The notes below the pieces were generated by a model that did not search any database, was not told the origin of the DNA, and worked only from the letters and a program-made list of their open reading frames with translations. 53,968 bases of DNA from assembly GCF_000372725.1 (NCBI RefSeq), contig NW_005199916.1:105791-159758 (forward strand). Direction: 5' to 3'. Shown here in pieces: positions 1 to 10,457 of the stretch (position 1 is the first letter of the stretch; every line of letters begins with the position of its first letter). The translations under genes and the position numbers were made by a program. The DNA comes from Emiliania huxleyi CCMP1516 (lineage: Eukaryota; Haptophyta; Isochrysidales; Noelaerhabdaceae).

Positions 1-140
1 AGGAGAAAGAAGTGACATAAATGGGCATGAAGGAGAGAGGGGAAGACAGGGAAAGTTGATAGGGAGTAAAGGGAAGGAGATAAGGTAAAGGAAGAAGGAG
101 AACGGTATAGAAAGGGAGGTAGGAGCAAAACGGGAAAGTA
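1..140. repeat. Purine-rich low-complexity tract
   Basis: The first 140 bases are almost entirely A and G on the + strand (GGAGAAAGAAG-like words). No reading frame of interest is visible. Up to about 410 there is only ordinary GC-rich sequence and I see no supported gene. Confidence 0.6.
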
Positions 141-412
141 TGGTCAGAAGAGAGAGAAGGGAACACCCTTCGCCCAGCGGCACGCACACACACCGCACGG
201 GGCCTTCAACGCCTTCGGACGTGGAGTCGCGAGGGTTACCTGGCCTTACATGGAGCTCCACTTACGCGGTACACCTGCAGGCGGCCGCCGGAGGCGGCCT
301 TGGGCCGGCGCCCGCCGCAGAGCGGCGCTGCACCGTCGTCCCCATCCACCAGGCCACGGAGGGGATGGCGTCCGAGCTCATCATGATGTGAACGCCGCTC
401 TGAAGGGGTGAT

Positions 413-687
413 GTGCGCTTTCAGGCCGCTCGTCTGTCACCTCCGCATAACCTACCGCGTAGGTGGGCGAGCCGCAGCGTGGACGAGGCGATCGAGACGC
501 TGGCAAGCCCGGACGTGACCGTCACCAACCAGTCCGACAAGGAGCTGCAGCTGTACAAGCTGCGAGAGCTCGATTCGCTGGTACAGGAAGCCGTGGCGCA
601 GTGCGAGAGCGAGGCAGCCGACCCCGCGTTGGTCGAGATTGCACCAGCGCCGGACCGCGGCTCCAATAGCATCTTTGAGCGGGCCGA
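413..687 (+). CDS. Putative exon of an unrecognised protein
   Basis: An open frame of about 91 codons whose second half looks protein-like (DKELQLYKLRELDSLVQEAV). It ends at GA|GTGAGT (688), a good 5' splice site. A pyrimidine-rich stretch ending CACCGCAG lies at 781-810, so a 123-base intron (688-810) is plausible. The canonical junction does not lead into the coiled-coil frame that follows at 811, so I cannot prove the two exons belong together. It may be the 5' part of the kinase gene downstream. No family recognised. Confidence 0.3.
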
Positions 688-810
688 GTGAGTCGCGTTG
701 TGTGTCAATCAACGTTGTGTGTTCCAGAGGCGGCCGCACGTCTACGGCCACTTCTTCTCAACAAACAAAACTCTCCCTCTCTTCTTCTCTCTCTCTTCTT
801 CTCACCGCAG

Positions 811-1570
811 AGTGCGAAGCCCAGGCGCTCGCTGTACGCGCCATTGCTGGGGCGACGAAGAGATGCGCGGGGAGAAGGGAGAGCGACGAGGAATGGGAGG
901 CGATGGAGCAACTGCTAGCTGGACGACTACCCGAGCCGAGTGTGATGGACCAGGACCCGCCAGAAGACATCATGAGGGAGTATGACACACGGGTGGTGAC
1001 TTCACTCAAGGCACTGCAGCAGACGGCGGCATCAATAATCAAAGTACGGGAAGGGAAGAGGAAGGGACTCGAGGCGGAGAGGAAGGAACGAGTAGCCGCG
1101 GAAACAGAACGCCTGAGAGAGGGACAGAAGGAAAGGAAGGAGAGGATACGAGAAATGGAGTGGGCGGCGAATGCGTGTATTTGCTGGCGACGGAGGCGAC
1201 ATCGACAACGTGATGCCGAGGAGAAGGAAAGGGAAGAGGCAGAGAGACGCCTCGAAGCGGGGAGAGGCAGAACGACGAGAGCGATGGGGATGACACTCAA
1301 AACGACCCACTGCGAGCTCGAAGGCGAAGGCCAGCGCAGGAAACGCGGTGAGAGGAACGACGATGCGGCGAGCGCCGGAGGGAAGCGACGACAGCGAGGG
1401 GACGAGGACGGCGAGCAGAGAGGAGAACAGACGGCGAGCGGCGCACGCGAGGGCGACCACGCAGGAGAAAACAGACGGGACGAGGGGAAGGAAACGCGGC
1501 CCGCCAGGAAGCGAAGGCAGACGGCAAGATACGTCGCCGGACCAGCGACAGGAAGCGCGAGGTTGCAGCG
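811..1570 (+). CDS. Charged, coiled-coil-like coding segment upstream of the kinase
   Basis: In frame 3 this segment reads as an acidic stretch (ESDEEWEAMEQLLAGRLPEP) followed by a long Glu/Arg/Lys-rich region of coiled-coil character (KVREGKRKGLEAERKERV). The DNA is strongly purine-rich, so all three frames look charged and the coding frame past about 1210 is uncertain. It lies directly 5' of the kinase C-lobe, where a kinase N-lobe would be expected. No glycine-rich loop or VAIK lysine is visible. Either the N-lobe is in unrecognised exons or it has been lost. Confidence 0.35.
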
Positions 1571-2178
1571 CTGATGCGGCAGGTCGCCTCGGGACTTGCG
1601 TACATGCACACGCTCAACCTGCAGCACCGCGACCTCAAGCCAGCCAACGTGATGCTCGACTCGACGGGCCGCGCAAAGATTATCGACTTTGGGCTCGCTT
1701 GCGTCTCTTCAGCCTCCCGTTGCTCGCGCACCAAGACCAAGGTGGGCACCGACGCCTACATGTCGCCCGAAAAGGCCATTGGCAAGCGGTACGGGCCGGC
1801 GGATGACGTTTGGGCGGTCGGGTGCATCCTCGCGGAGCTGCTGCTCGGCCGCACGATATCGGCTACGTGGCGCTCGACGCGGCAAAGTGGCAGCGCGCGA
1901 TCGCCGAGGGCAAGTCCGCGAGCGAGCAGCTCGGCTCGTGGGTCGAAGGCTGTCTGCAGGAGATCCCAGGGCGGCGCCCGGCGGCGGCCTTGCTGGAGCA
2001 GGGGCTGGCGTCGGGTGGCCCCGGTGCGCACGAGGCGGAAGAGCGCTCGCGGCGGGAGGCAGCGGCGGCTGCAGCAGCAGCAGATGAGGCGGAGGAGGAG
2101 CGGAGCCGAGCGGCGTCACGCCGCGCCAGCGCAGAAAAGTATTTTTCGGCGCAAACCCTCCGCCTACTCGGCTACTGA
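1490..2178 (+). CDS. Ser/Thr protein kinase, C-lobe (N-lobe not found; frameshift)
   Basis: Protein kinase C-lobe in order: helix E (EVAALMRQVASGLAYMH), catalytic loop HRDLKPANVML at about 1628-1660, DFG motif as DFGLA at about 1685-1699, APE motif as SPE, and subdomain IX DDVWAVGCILAELLLG. Near 1850 the frame changes. The +1 frame then reads GYVALDAAKWQRAIAEGK and ends in a subdomain XI-like CLQEIPGRRPAAALLEQGL, an Ala/Glu/Arg-rich tail and TGA at 2176-2178. The break is too tight for an intron, so it is a single-site indel, either a sequencing error or a lesion. The frame stays open upstream of the first ATG (1574), so that ATG is not a real start. Catalytic residues are intact. Function beyond protein phosphorylation cannot be assigned. 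Confidence 0.6.
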
Positions 2179-2411
2179 TGCAGGCTGCCTCCCTCCCTGG
2201 TGGCATGTTTTATTTCTTTATTTTAGGCTGCTGGTGCAGTCTGCAGCTCCCCCGCCCTGGATGTGAGGTTAATGACCGCACTGCCAGTCGCACTGCGCAC
2301 TCCAAGTGCTCCCTCCGGGAATGCCCCCAAGGGTCCCGATTCCCCCCTTGCCCAAAGCTTTCGATGCCTGTGATGAGGAACGGGCGTACACTGGCAACTT
2401 CCCCGCTGCCT
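2179..2411. other. Convergent intergenic region with a dispersed repeat
   Basis: Short spacer between the kinase (+) and the GDSL gene (-). It carries one copy of a dispersed motif (about 2255-2320, CCCTGGATGTGAGG then CACTCCAAGTGCTCC). Related copies lie at about 10494-10553, 26403-26433 and 38148-38205. Confidence 0.5.
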
Positions 2412-3657
2412 TTAGAGCATGATGCCGGCTCGAGACATGGCGGGAATCGTCTTATTGGTGTCGACGGCGTTCGCGGCGAAGCTTGTGAGATGCGTCGCGG
2501 TGTCCGCATAGAGGTACCGAGAGTATACGGGGCCGCAGCCGCCATCGCTGCTGGGTGAGGTCGCCAGTGTGCACCCGCGCGCGATGGCCTCCGCCGCCGT
2601 GCAGTCCTTTAGGCCTATGTAGGAGCGATTCCGGGGCAGGTTCAAGCAGGTGTGATTTCCGCCGATGTGCCGGTTCTCCATTTCCTCCGGCGGAGAGCAG
2701 GTTGGTGCCAGTCACGCCGGGGCAGGTGCCAACGTCTTGGCTGCCAACGAAGCCGTACGCGCCGGGCTGCGCTGCGGCGTCCTTGTGGCGGAAGAGGGCC
2801 CAGGTGAGGCGGAGGGGATAGGCAGAGAGGTGGCGAGGGGGCCAGTGAGGCGTCCTGCATGAAGCCAAAGTAGTCGATGATGGAGCAGCCAGCGAGCTGC
2901 TCGCACGCAGTGCCCAGCACACTGTTGTAATGCTCGACCTGCGCGTCGAACGAGCGAAGATGCGCCTCCCTCTCCTCCCGTGTGGCGTCGGTGCTCATGC
3001 TCGCCGTGATGGTCGCCCGTGTGGCGGCACCGCGGGTGAGACCGAAGGGGACGTTGTAGACAAAGGCCTGTGCTCCTCGAGACGTCACATGCGTCTCCAC
3101 CGTCTCGATGAGCGAGCGAGTTAGTGAGACGGGTCAGTGACTGGCGCAACCATTTCGATGGAGCGGGCACCGTAGCCGTACTGGAGGTCGTTGATTCCTC
3201 CGTTGACCAGGACAATTTCGCCTGCCATGAACGGGCCGGAAAAGGCGATCTTGTCCGCAAACTGCTCGGGGATGCACGTCGTTGCGCGAGGCGAGGTGTA
3301 AGAGCAATTCACGAGCGCGCCAGCGCCAGCAAAGGCGTTGGCCTCGGCGCGGCTCGCATGAGCACGCAGGTGCGTCCCAGTCGAGGCGTTGATGTGGTAG
3401 AAGTTGAGGAGCCGCTCGCCGAGCAGCCGTCCGATGAGCGTTCCGAGCGTATCCGGGCCACAGGTGGGGTTGTCGTTGCCCTGGCACCCGCCGCCGGGCA
3501 GGCTGGTCTGCATGGTCGGCTTGAAGCCGAAGGTACCCTCGTCAAGCTGGCTGTCGCCGAGGATCCAGAGACGGCCTCGGCCGCTGGGCGATGAGGCGAA
3601 GCCCTCCACTCCGCTCGACAGGAGCACGGCGAGCAGAGTACGCGCCCGCGTATGCAT
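2412..3657 (-). CDS. GDSL-type esterase/lipase, secreted (two frame disruptions)
   Basis: Starts at ATG 3657 with a signal peptide (MHTRARTLLAVLLSSGVEG). GDSL block I follows as LWILGDSQLDEGTFG, block III as VLVNGGINDLQYGYG, a central segment AQAFVYNVPFGL, and the C-terminal catalytic D-x-x-H as YADTATHLTSFA just before the stop at 2412. Such enzymes hydrolyse esters with a Ser-Asp-His triad in the secretory or extracellular space. Two frame changes break the reading. One is near 3121-3125, where a single-base shift would join VTD to SLTRSLIETVETHVTSRG. The other is near 2665-2690, where a 25-base direct-repeat-bounded insertion (GGAGGAAAT / GGCGGAAAT) separates LLSAGGN from HTCLNLP. They may be sequencing errors, a tiny non-canonical intron or pseudogenisation. 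Family assignment is firm; integrity is not. Confidence 0.8.
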
Positions 3658-4924
3658 GTATGTCGATAGCGTGTAGGGAACACAAAGAGAAGGAGGACTG
3701 CGGGCGCCACGCCCGCGCCCCCAAGCCAGTTAGTCGATGTAGCCGGACGCCGCCTTTCATCAAGCGTGCCGCAGCAGCCGCAAGAAGGACGGGCAGCAAT
3801 ATCTCACCCCTCCGAAATCGCGCGTCTGCACATCACCCGCGCTGCGCCGAAAGCTAGAACAGCTGCCCGCTCTCTTGATGCGCCGCGCTGTGCCCTGTGC
3901 TGACGCTCCATTCAAAAAGACCCTTGGTTACTTCATTCATTCCGGCGTACCCGTGTTAGTGCCAGTTTGTGCGCGCCAGTCCCGACCCAGGTTCGAGCCT
4001 GCGCCAAAGCTGGCCTATCTCGCCCTGTTTGCAGCCTCGTGGTCGCCAACACCGATGCTGCACGACGTGCCACGCGCCGGCGTGCCTGCCTCGAGTTGCA
4101 CGTGCTGCGAGTTCCAGAACCATGATGGGGCGAAGATAAGACAACCCTGCTACTATATTTCTTTGAATAATCCCTGCACGTGCGCCGATTCCGGTTGGGG
4201 CTGGTATTGCGTGGACCAACTGGTTCCGCATAACACGTGCCCCTACTACTAGCACGATGGCAGGCCGGCGGGCGCTGGTGGCAGACGAAGAGAGGCGGAG
4301 GTGGTGAGGCCGCCGGGCACCTGGTTGCTCTCCTCCGCCAGCGGACTCGGGGCCCGGTGCTTCGACGCAGTACAGTGTACTTCGTGGTAGTATGAACTCA
4401 GAACGGCCCCCCGAGAGCGCCTCTTCGACGGGTTCCGGGGGGTCGGAGGGGTTGCGAGAGGGTGCCGGCTTTTTGTTTGAATCCCGGAGGGCGGAGGAGG
4501 ACAGGGTCCCCACCTGCACGAGCAGGATTTTGGAAGGACGATCAGGGACACAGGGGATGCAAGTGTGCTCTCCACAAAAGACAGAGGAGGTCAGAGCCCA
4601 AGGGAGGGAGCCCAGGCGCCAGGGACCTGCCCACGAGCCACGTGCCGCCACCACACACGGGAGGGTTTTGTTCCTAATTCACAATTTCGCTCTCGGGTTT
4701 TTCTTCCCCTTGTACGGCTATTCAAGGGCACAAACAACAGCAGAAACGAGACAAACAGGCGACAGGCCACACGCAACCGTTAAGGCTAGAGCAGTGGCCA
4801 GTGCATGCAGCAGTCTGCTCCGCCCGCCTCTCTCTAGCTAGCAAACTAACTCGCCGGCCGCAAGCAAGGCACGGACGAGAGCATGTGTCACCTTGGCTGC
4901 TCAGCCGAGGTAGGTACGCCCTTC
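3658..4924. other. Gene-poor spacer with a dispersed repeat
   Basis: No supportable gene. An ORF at 3875-4252 (+) has a cysteine-rich end but no start context or family, and is left out. About 3940-4002 carries a GTACCCGTGTTAGTGCCAG repeat that recurs at about 8236-8310 and 8363-8415. Confidence 0.5.
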
Positions 4925-6359
4925 TCACAGCCCCGGTGCCCATGCCTCGACCTTCTTGGGCAGCGGCTGGTTCGACAGGTCCTCTCCGTGGCCCAAACAG
5001 CAAAAGTCGCCCTCGCCCCAGCTCCAGACGGCGCCGTCGGCGGCGCGAGCGAGGCTGTGGTCGGATCCAGCCGACACAGCGACGACGCGCTGGCCAGCAA
5101 AGGCCTCGACCTTCTTCGGCAGCAGCTGGAGCTGCTGGTCGCCGTGGCCCAGCTTGCCCTTGCCTCCACCGCCCCAGCTCCAGACGGCGCCGTCGGCGGT
5201 GAGGGCGAGGCTGTGCTCTTTCCCTGCCGAGACAGCGACGACGCGCCGGCCAGCAAAGGCCTCGACCTTCTTGGGCAGCAGCTGGCGCTGCTGCTGGTCG
5301 CCGTGGCCCAACTGGCCAAAGAGTCCCTGGCCCCAGCTCCAGAGGGCGCCGTCGGCGGTGAGGGCGAGGCTGTGGCGGGCTGCAGCCGACACAGCGACGA
5401 CGCGCTGGCCAGCAAAGGCCTCGACCTTCTTGGGCAGGAACTGGGCCTGCTGGTCGCCGTGGCCCAAGCTGCCAAAGTAGCCCAAGCCCCAATTCCAAAC
5501 GGCGCCGTCGGCGGTGAGGGCGAGGCTGTGGTAATCTCCAGCCGACACAGCGACGACGCGCTGTCCAGCCAAGGCCTCGATCTTCTTCGGCAGCGGCTGA
5601 TTCTGCTGGTCGCCGTGGCCCAAGCAGCCGTTCCCTCCCCAACCCCAGCTCCAGACGCTGCCATCGGCGGTGAGGGCGAGACTGTGGGCGGATCCAGCCG
5701 ACACAGCGACGACGCGCTGGCCAGCGAAGGCCTCGATCTTCTTCGGCAGCAGCTGGCGCTGCTGGTCGCCGTGGCCCAAGCGACCACAGCTGCCCTCACC
5801 CCAGCTCCCGACGGCGCCGTCGGCGGTGACGGCGAGGCTGTGGCCAGCTCCAGCCGCCACGCTCACGGCGCGCTCGTCACCCAGCGTGGACGGGAGGCGG
5901 GTCGGCGTGTTGAGCTGCGTCACGCCCTCGCTGTGGCCGAGGAGGCCTGGGTAGCCCCCCTCCGAGCCGCACGACGACAGCCGCCCCTCGCCGTCGATGA
6001 AGAGGCTGTGGGAGGAGCCCGCCGCCGCCCTCGCCGGCCGGTCGGACTCGCACAGCAACGCCGCAAAGCACAGCCACCGCACGGCGCAGTCCTCGCCCTC
6101 TGGCTTCGCCGGCAGCTCGAAGCCGCGCTCTTGCGCCCACAAGCGGATGCACTGCTCCGCGAGCGAGCGAGGCGTGAAAGAGGAGCGACACGGCCGCGAC
6201 GCGAGCGATGTCGAGGGGGCTGTCGCAGCGGGAGAGGACGCGCTCGAGGAGCTCCCTGGGTAGGTCGAGCAGGCGGGCGGGCGGCGGCGCGTCTGGCGTG
6301 GGCGCGGCGGCGGCGGAGGACGCGAGGCGGCGCGAGCTGCGGCGCGGTGGGGTGGACAT
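4925..6359 (-). CDS. F-box / RCC1-repeat protein A (7-bp insertion breaks the frame)
   Basis: ATG at 6359 gives MSTPPRRSSRR, then an F-box-like LLDLPRELLERVLSRCDSPL. Seven RCC1-type repeats follow, each about 51 residues (LGHGDQQ..LLPKKIEAFAGQRVVAVSAG..HSLALTADGAVWSWG), ending at 4925. Seven repeats fit one beta-propeller. F-box/RCC1 proteins typically recruit substrates to SCF ubiquitin ligases; that is inference here. Compared with the paralogue at 26966-28390, this copy has 7 extra bases near 6161-6174, in a GCTCGCTCG run. They shift the frame between the F-box and the repeats, so it is a pseudogene, a sequencing error or uses an unusual splice. The repeat units are nearly identical at DNA level. 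The start codon directly follows a T-rich AATTTTTTCTTTTTTCACC. Confidence 0.82.
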
Positions 6360-6793
6360 GGTGAAAAAAGAAAAAATTCCCGCTGCAAACCTTGACTCTC
6401 TCACACAGGCTCGAATATAAAGAATTCAGACTCTTAGGTGGTCGGCAGCGCCGCCGGGACACGTCACAGGCCAGCGACCACTCGGAAGCGGGAGGCCGAC
6501 GCCGGGTGGCACGTCGACGAGCGGTGGCAGGTGGCGGTCGCCGCTGTGCAGCACGCGCGGAGGCGAGAGGGCAGTGCTGGCGAAATGGAGGCAGAGCATC
6601 CGGGCGTGCGACTTGGAAGGCGGTGATAGACGGTGGCCAGCGCCCCCAAGGCCAAGCGGCGGGCGTGTTTTCTTTCTTCGCGGCTTGTAAATTGGAGAGC
6701 CTCTCCTATCGCTAACCCTAACCCTAACCCTAGGAACCCTAACCCTAGGAGTTTCTGTATCGTGCAAACATGCTACTTGCACGCCCATCTGAG
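6360..6793. other. Intergenic region holding a telomere-like repeat
   Basis: Upstream of F-box/RCC1 gene A and downstream of the JmjC-like gene. Apart from the CCCTAA tract (separate entry) and ordinary GC-rich sequence I see no gene. Confidence 0.5.
6712..6749 (+). repeat. Interstitial telomere-like repeat (CCCTAA on + strand)
   Basis: About three perfect CCCTAA units, a CTAGGAA interruption, then two more units ending CCCTAGGAG. The repeat type (TTAGGG) is that known for haptophytes and many other eukaryotes. The C-rich strand is on + here; the other tract in the window (36653-36694) is G-rich on +. Confidence 0.85.
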
Positions 6794-7834
6794 CTACCTC
6801 TTAAGCGGGGTGATGCGCGAGCTCGCCGCGAGCGCCGCGGCGAGGCCCGCGGCCGCGCCGCGCGGATGGCTCGGCGGCGACTGCGCCTCATGCTCTGAGA
6901 AGAACCACGCGGGATTGCCGAGCACGCTGTGGAGGCTCGCGAGGTAGCCGAGGACTTGCCCTCTAGACATCCAGTGGAGATTCATCCCGAAGTTCTTCGT
7001 CCCCGGCGCGACCCGTGTCTCGTGAATCCACCACGGCGGAACGAAGAGAACGTCTCCCCGGCGCTGCGTGACCTCGAGGCGCGGCGCAGCGGATTTCTCG
7101 CGGAGCATCATCTCCGCGTTGCCCGACCAGCGGTGCTCAAAGTGGCCGAAAAACTGGGGCGCCACGAGCGTCCACCGCTTCTCTTCCTGGAGGCAGAAGC
7201 TGAGGAAGCGGTCCATATGCGCATGGAGGTAGTAGACGGCCGTCCGTCCCGCGTGGAAGAAATGGGTTACCACGGGTGCCGTCATGCGATCGACGGACAA
7301 GGCCTCAGGCACGGCCATCGTCGCGTGAAGCGTCTCGTCGAGGCGTTTCCGCTCCGAAGCCGTGGCCATGCGCGTGTGCACCTCGAAGTAGTTCCCGTCG
7401 CGGTCGATGTCGTGTCCGTCGAACGACGCGATCTTCTCTCGCAGCGTCGACGGGCTACACGGAACCTGCTCGATTATCTGCTTGCTCTTGTTGTCAGCGC
7501 CCACGAACTCAAAGTGGCGTTGGATCTTGCCGTTGCACGGAGCGAACAGGTTCTGGGCCTCTTCGGGGAAGTAACCGACGTCCGTAAGTCCCACGCCGTC
7601 CGGAATGCAGCCTTCGAAGAGGATCGGCCGGTCCGCGTCGAACGCGCGGTCCATCTGATCGCATGGGAGCTTGAGCAGCGACGGCGACGGCGCGCCGCGC
7701 ACAGCGTGCCAGAGGTCGAGGCTGCACGGCATACCGCCGAAGAATGTCAGGTCGGCCGCATTCTCGAACGTGACGAGGCGCGCGCACGCGATGGCAGCGC
7801 AGACGGTTGCGAGCACTAGCTGCGAAGGCTTCAT
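6794..7834 (-). CDS. JmjC/cupin-8-like dioxygenase-family protein, secreted or membrane-targeted
   Basis: The ATG at 7834 starts a convincing signal peptide (MKPSQLVLATVCAAIACARL), so I prefer it to the upstream ATG at 7948; the protein is then 346 residues. The C-terminal half has cupin-like JmjC features: YYLHAHMDRFLSFCLQEEKR containing a His-x-Asp pair, then RWTLVAPQF, and a distal GDVLFVPPWWIHETRV supplying the second metal His. This pattern fits an Fe(II)/2-oxoglutarate-dependent hydroxylase; the substrate is unknown. The N-terminal half (GGMPCSLDLWHAVRGAP to about residue 150) is not a domain I recognise. It is one uninterrupted exon. It is divergent from ABCE1, with about 650 bp between the two starts. 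Confidence 0.78.
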   Translation of the reverse strand: MKPSQLVLATVCAAIACARLVTFENAADLTFFGGMPCSLDLWHAVRGAPSPSLLKLPCDQMDRAFDADRPILFEGCIPDGVGLTDVGYFPEEAQNLFAPCNGKIQRHFEFVGADNKSKQIIEQVPCSPSTLREKIASFDGHDIDRDGNYFEVHTRMATASERKRLDETLHATMAVPEALSVDRMTAPVVTHFFHAGRTAVYYLHAHMDRFLSFCLQEEKRWTLVAPQFFGHFEHRWSGNAEMMLREKSAAPRLEVTQRRGDVLFVPPWWIHETRVAPGTKNFGMNLHWMSRGQVLGYLASLHSVLGNPAWFFSEHEAQSPPSHPRGAAAGLAAALAASSRITPLKR

Positions 7835-7948
7835 TGACGTGCTGCTTGCTTGCGCTGTCCTGGATGTTCCAGGGTCCGGCCCCCCCGGCCGGCCACCGCC
7901 GACACCTCGCGAGGGGTTGCCGGAAAGTCGATAGGGCTCTCTCAACAC

Positions 7949-8485
7949 TCGAGGACGCCGCAGCCAGCCGCAGAGTCTCCAGCTCCGCCTTCAGTCATAG
8001 CCTTGGTGCTTTAGGAACAACTACACCGCGGATCCACACATACACGATACCCGCGATGTCAGCCGTATAAGTACCGTAGCGGATCGAGCTAGACCGTTCC
8101 CGGCATCGTGGTCCAAGTACGCGGCCGCGCGCAATGCGCAACGAGTAGATGCTTTTTCATTCACCACACGCGTAGATAAGGCGGGAGACGAAATCGTGCG
8201 TGTGCGAGGAGGTTGTAAGTTTCTTTTTCGGTGTCGTACCTGTGTCGCTTAGGCGGGTGTGCCTGTGATAGTGCTAGCACGCGCCAGTTCGCACCAGTGT
8301 CGAGCCTGTCTGCTGTGAGAGAGAGTTGTTTTGTTTAAATTCTTCGAGATCAAAATTCTTTTTCGTGGTGTACCTGTGTTAGTGCCAGTGCGAGCCAGTC
8401 CCGTGCCCAGTGTTGTGCGAGGGAGCTTCGTTGTAAAATTCTTTTTCGATCAGGAGGACGTACGACTCAATCCATTGCAACCCCA
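7949..8485. other. Divergent intergenic region with dispersed repeats and T-rich motifs
   Basis: Lies between the divergent JmjC-like and ABCE1 genes. It holds two copies (about 8236-8310, 8363-8415) of the GTACCTGTGTTAGTGCCAG repeat also seen at 3940, and two AAAATTCTTTTTCG words (about 8352 and 8435). I looked here for a cysteine-rich exon that could encode the missing Fe-S domain of ABCE1 and found none. Confidence 0.5.
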
Positions 8486-10337
8486 ATGCCCAGCAAAGCG
8501 AAACGGAAGGGGCAGACGAGCCGCACGCTTGCCGACGAGGGTCTCCTCCGGGGCGTTAAGGACCCGCCTGCGTGGTTTGCCGAGCAGCGGCCACTTCACC
8601 AGTTCGGGGACGCCTTCCGGCTGTACGGGCTCCCCAGCCCTCGGGCAGCGCAGGTCCTCGGCATTCTGGGTGCCAATGGATGCGGCAAGTCCACTGTACT
8701 CTCCATCTTCTCGGGCAGCCTTCAGCCCAACCTTGGTGCATCGGCGCCGCCCAAGGACTGGGTCCGTGCGGCGCCGGTGCGCACTGGAATCAGGTCGCTG
8801 CTCGCCAGCCAACCGCGCGTTGCGTCCAAGCCGCAGTACGTCGAGGAGGTGGCCGCCAAGTACGCGGGCCGCCATGTCGGCTCGGTGTTGGAGCAGGAGG
8901 ACACGCGCGCAGCCGGCGCGGTTGTTGTGGAGCAACTGGAGCTCGCTCACTTGTGGGAGAGGACGGTGGATACACTCTCCGGCGGCGAGCTGCAGCGCTT
9001 TTCGATTGCGCTTGTCTGCGTGCAGACCGCAGACCTGTATATCGTTGACGAGCCCTCCTCCTTTCTCGACGTTCGGCAGCGGTTGCGAGCGGCGCGCGCG
9101 CTGCTCGATCTGCGCGCCGGCGCGTGGACCGGAACGCCCAGCTTTCTTCAGCCACAAAAACATCGAGTGGCTTTATCCAGGCGACCGCTACGTCCTCGTG
9201 GTCGAACACGACCTCGCGGTGCTCGACTACCTCGCGGACATGGTCGTACTCGTGGTTGGAGCGCCCAATCAGTACGGGATGGTGAGCGTGAGGCAGGGTC
9301 GGATCGGGAGAGCTCGGAGATCAGCTTAGCACGTTGCGCCTGCCCCACCCGGCTTAGGTGTCCTTGCCCTACCGCACGGGCGTCGGCATCAACATGTTTC
9401 TGCGTGGTGCCGTCCCTCGCGTCACCAGTGCAGGTGAGCTCCCGTTCCGCGAGACAGTCCTCGACTTTGGAGCCAGGTGACTTCTGCCTTTCACCGCGTC
9501 TCTCCCTTGGCTTTGCCTCACGCCGCCCCTCCCCCCTCTCCCAGGGCGCCGCCACAGGTCGGGCCGTGCTGGCACTACCCGGCGGCAGTGATCACCCGGC
9601 CGGGCGCCTTCCGGCTGCAGGTTGCGGCGGGGGCGTTCAACGCGGGTGAGATTGTGGTGCTGCTCGGCGAGAACGGCACGGGCAAGACCACGTTCATGAA
9701 GCTGCTGTGTGGGGAGGTCGACCCGGATGGCGGGAAGGGGGTCTTTGAGCGCCGCCGCGTGGCGTACAAGGCGCAGGATCCGGCGGATCTCCGCGCGCGG
9801 CACGCGGGTACGGTGCAGGAGGCGCTGGCAAGCGCCGCTGCGGGCGAGTTGCCGCCGGCGGAGGAGCTCGAGCTCGTGGCGACACTGCTTGAGCGGCCAG
9901 TCTCGTCGCTCAGCGGCGGAGAGCTGCAGCGGCTGGCGATCGTGCTCGCCCTTTCCGTGGATGCCGAGGTCGTCCTGATGGACGAGCCCTCCGCGTATCT
10001 CGATGCCGAGCAACGCATCGCCACTTGCCAGGCCATCCGACGCTGCATCTCGCGGACGGGCCGAACGGCGCTCGTGGTGGAGCACGACTTTATGATGGCC
10101 AACTACCTCGCCGACCGCGTGGTGGTCTTCTCGGGCGAGCCGGGGCGCTCCTGCGCCCTGTCCGCGCCGCTGCCGGTGGAGGAGGGTATGAACTCGTTCC
10201 TGGCGCACGTGGGCGTGACCTTCCGCTGCGATCACGACAGCGGACGGCCGCGGGTGAACAAGCCGCAGAGCGCCAAGGACCGGGCGCAGACGCGGGCCGG
10301 GACCTACTACGTGCTTAACGCGGTGGGCGAAGATTAG
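8486..10337 (+). CDS. ABCE1: ABCE1/RLI1-type ribosome-recycling ABC ATPase lacking the N-terminal Fe-S domain
   Basis: Model: exons 8486-9119, 9181-9281, 9358-9476, 9545-10337; 548 residues in one frame. NBD1: Walker A GANGCGKST, the ABCE1-specific KPQYVEEV, signature LSGGELQRF, Walker B YIVDEPSSFLD, H-loop VVEHDLAVLDYL. Hinge: YGMVSLPYRTGVGINMFL. NBD2: Walker A GENGTGKTT, LSGGELQRL, VLMDEPSAYLD, VVEHDFMMANYLADRV and the conserved C-terminus (RPRVNKPQSAKD..GTYYVLN). ABCE1 splits post-termination ribosomes in the cytosol. Introns: 9120-9180 is GC-AG (61 bp); 9282-9357 and 9477-9544 are GT-AG. Canonical ABCE1 (about 600 residues) opens with a domain of about 75 residues binding two [4Fe-4S] clusters. 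Here the protein begins just before NBD1 with a Lys/Arg-rich MPSKAKRKGQTSRTL and none of the cluster cysteines. The family is certain; whether the Fe-S exon is truly absent is open. Confidence 0.93.
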
Positions 10338-10366
10338 TATGAGTTAACCTAGAGGGACTTCGTTCG

Positions 10367-10457
10367 CACCTGCCAACACAGCGATCACGCGCCGCCCCGC
10401 CAAGGCCTCAATCTTCTTGGGTAGCAGCTGGTTCTGCTCGTCGCCGTGGCCCAGCTG
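10367..10457 (-). pseudogene. Orphan RCC1 repeat fragment
   Basis: On the minus strand this 91-base piece reads QLGHGDEQNQLLPKKIEALA then GRRVIAVLAG, clearly two thirds of one repeat unit of the F-box/RCC1 genes at 4925-6359 and 26966-28390. It has no start, no F-box and no further repeats. It begins about 30 bp after the ABCE1 stop codon, so it is a stray copy rather than a gene. Confidence 0.85.

Noticed and set aside
4883..6364. 493-codon plus-strand ORF
   Set aside because: Antisense shadow of the RCC1 repeats on the minus strand; no domain of its own.
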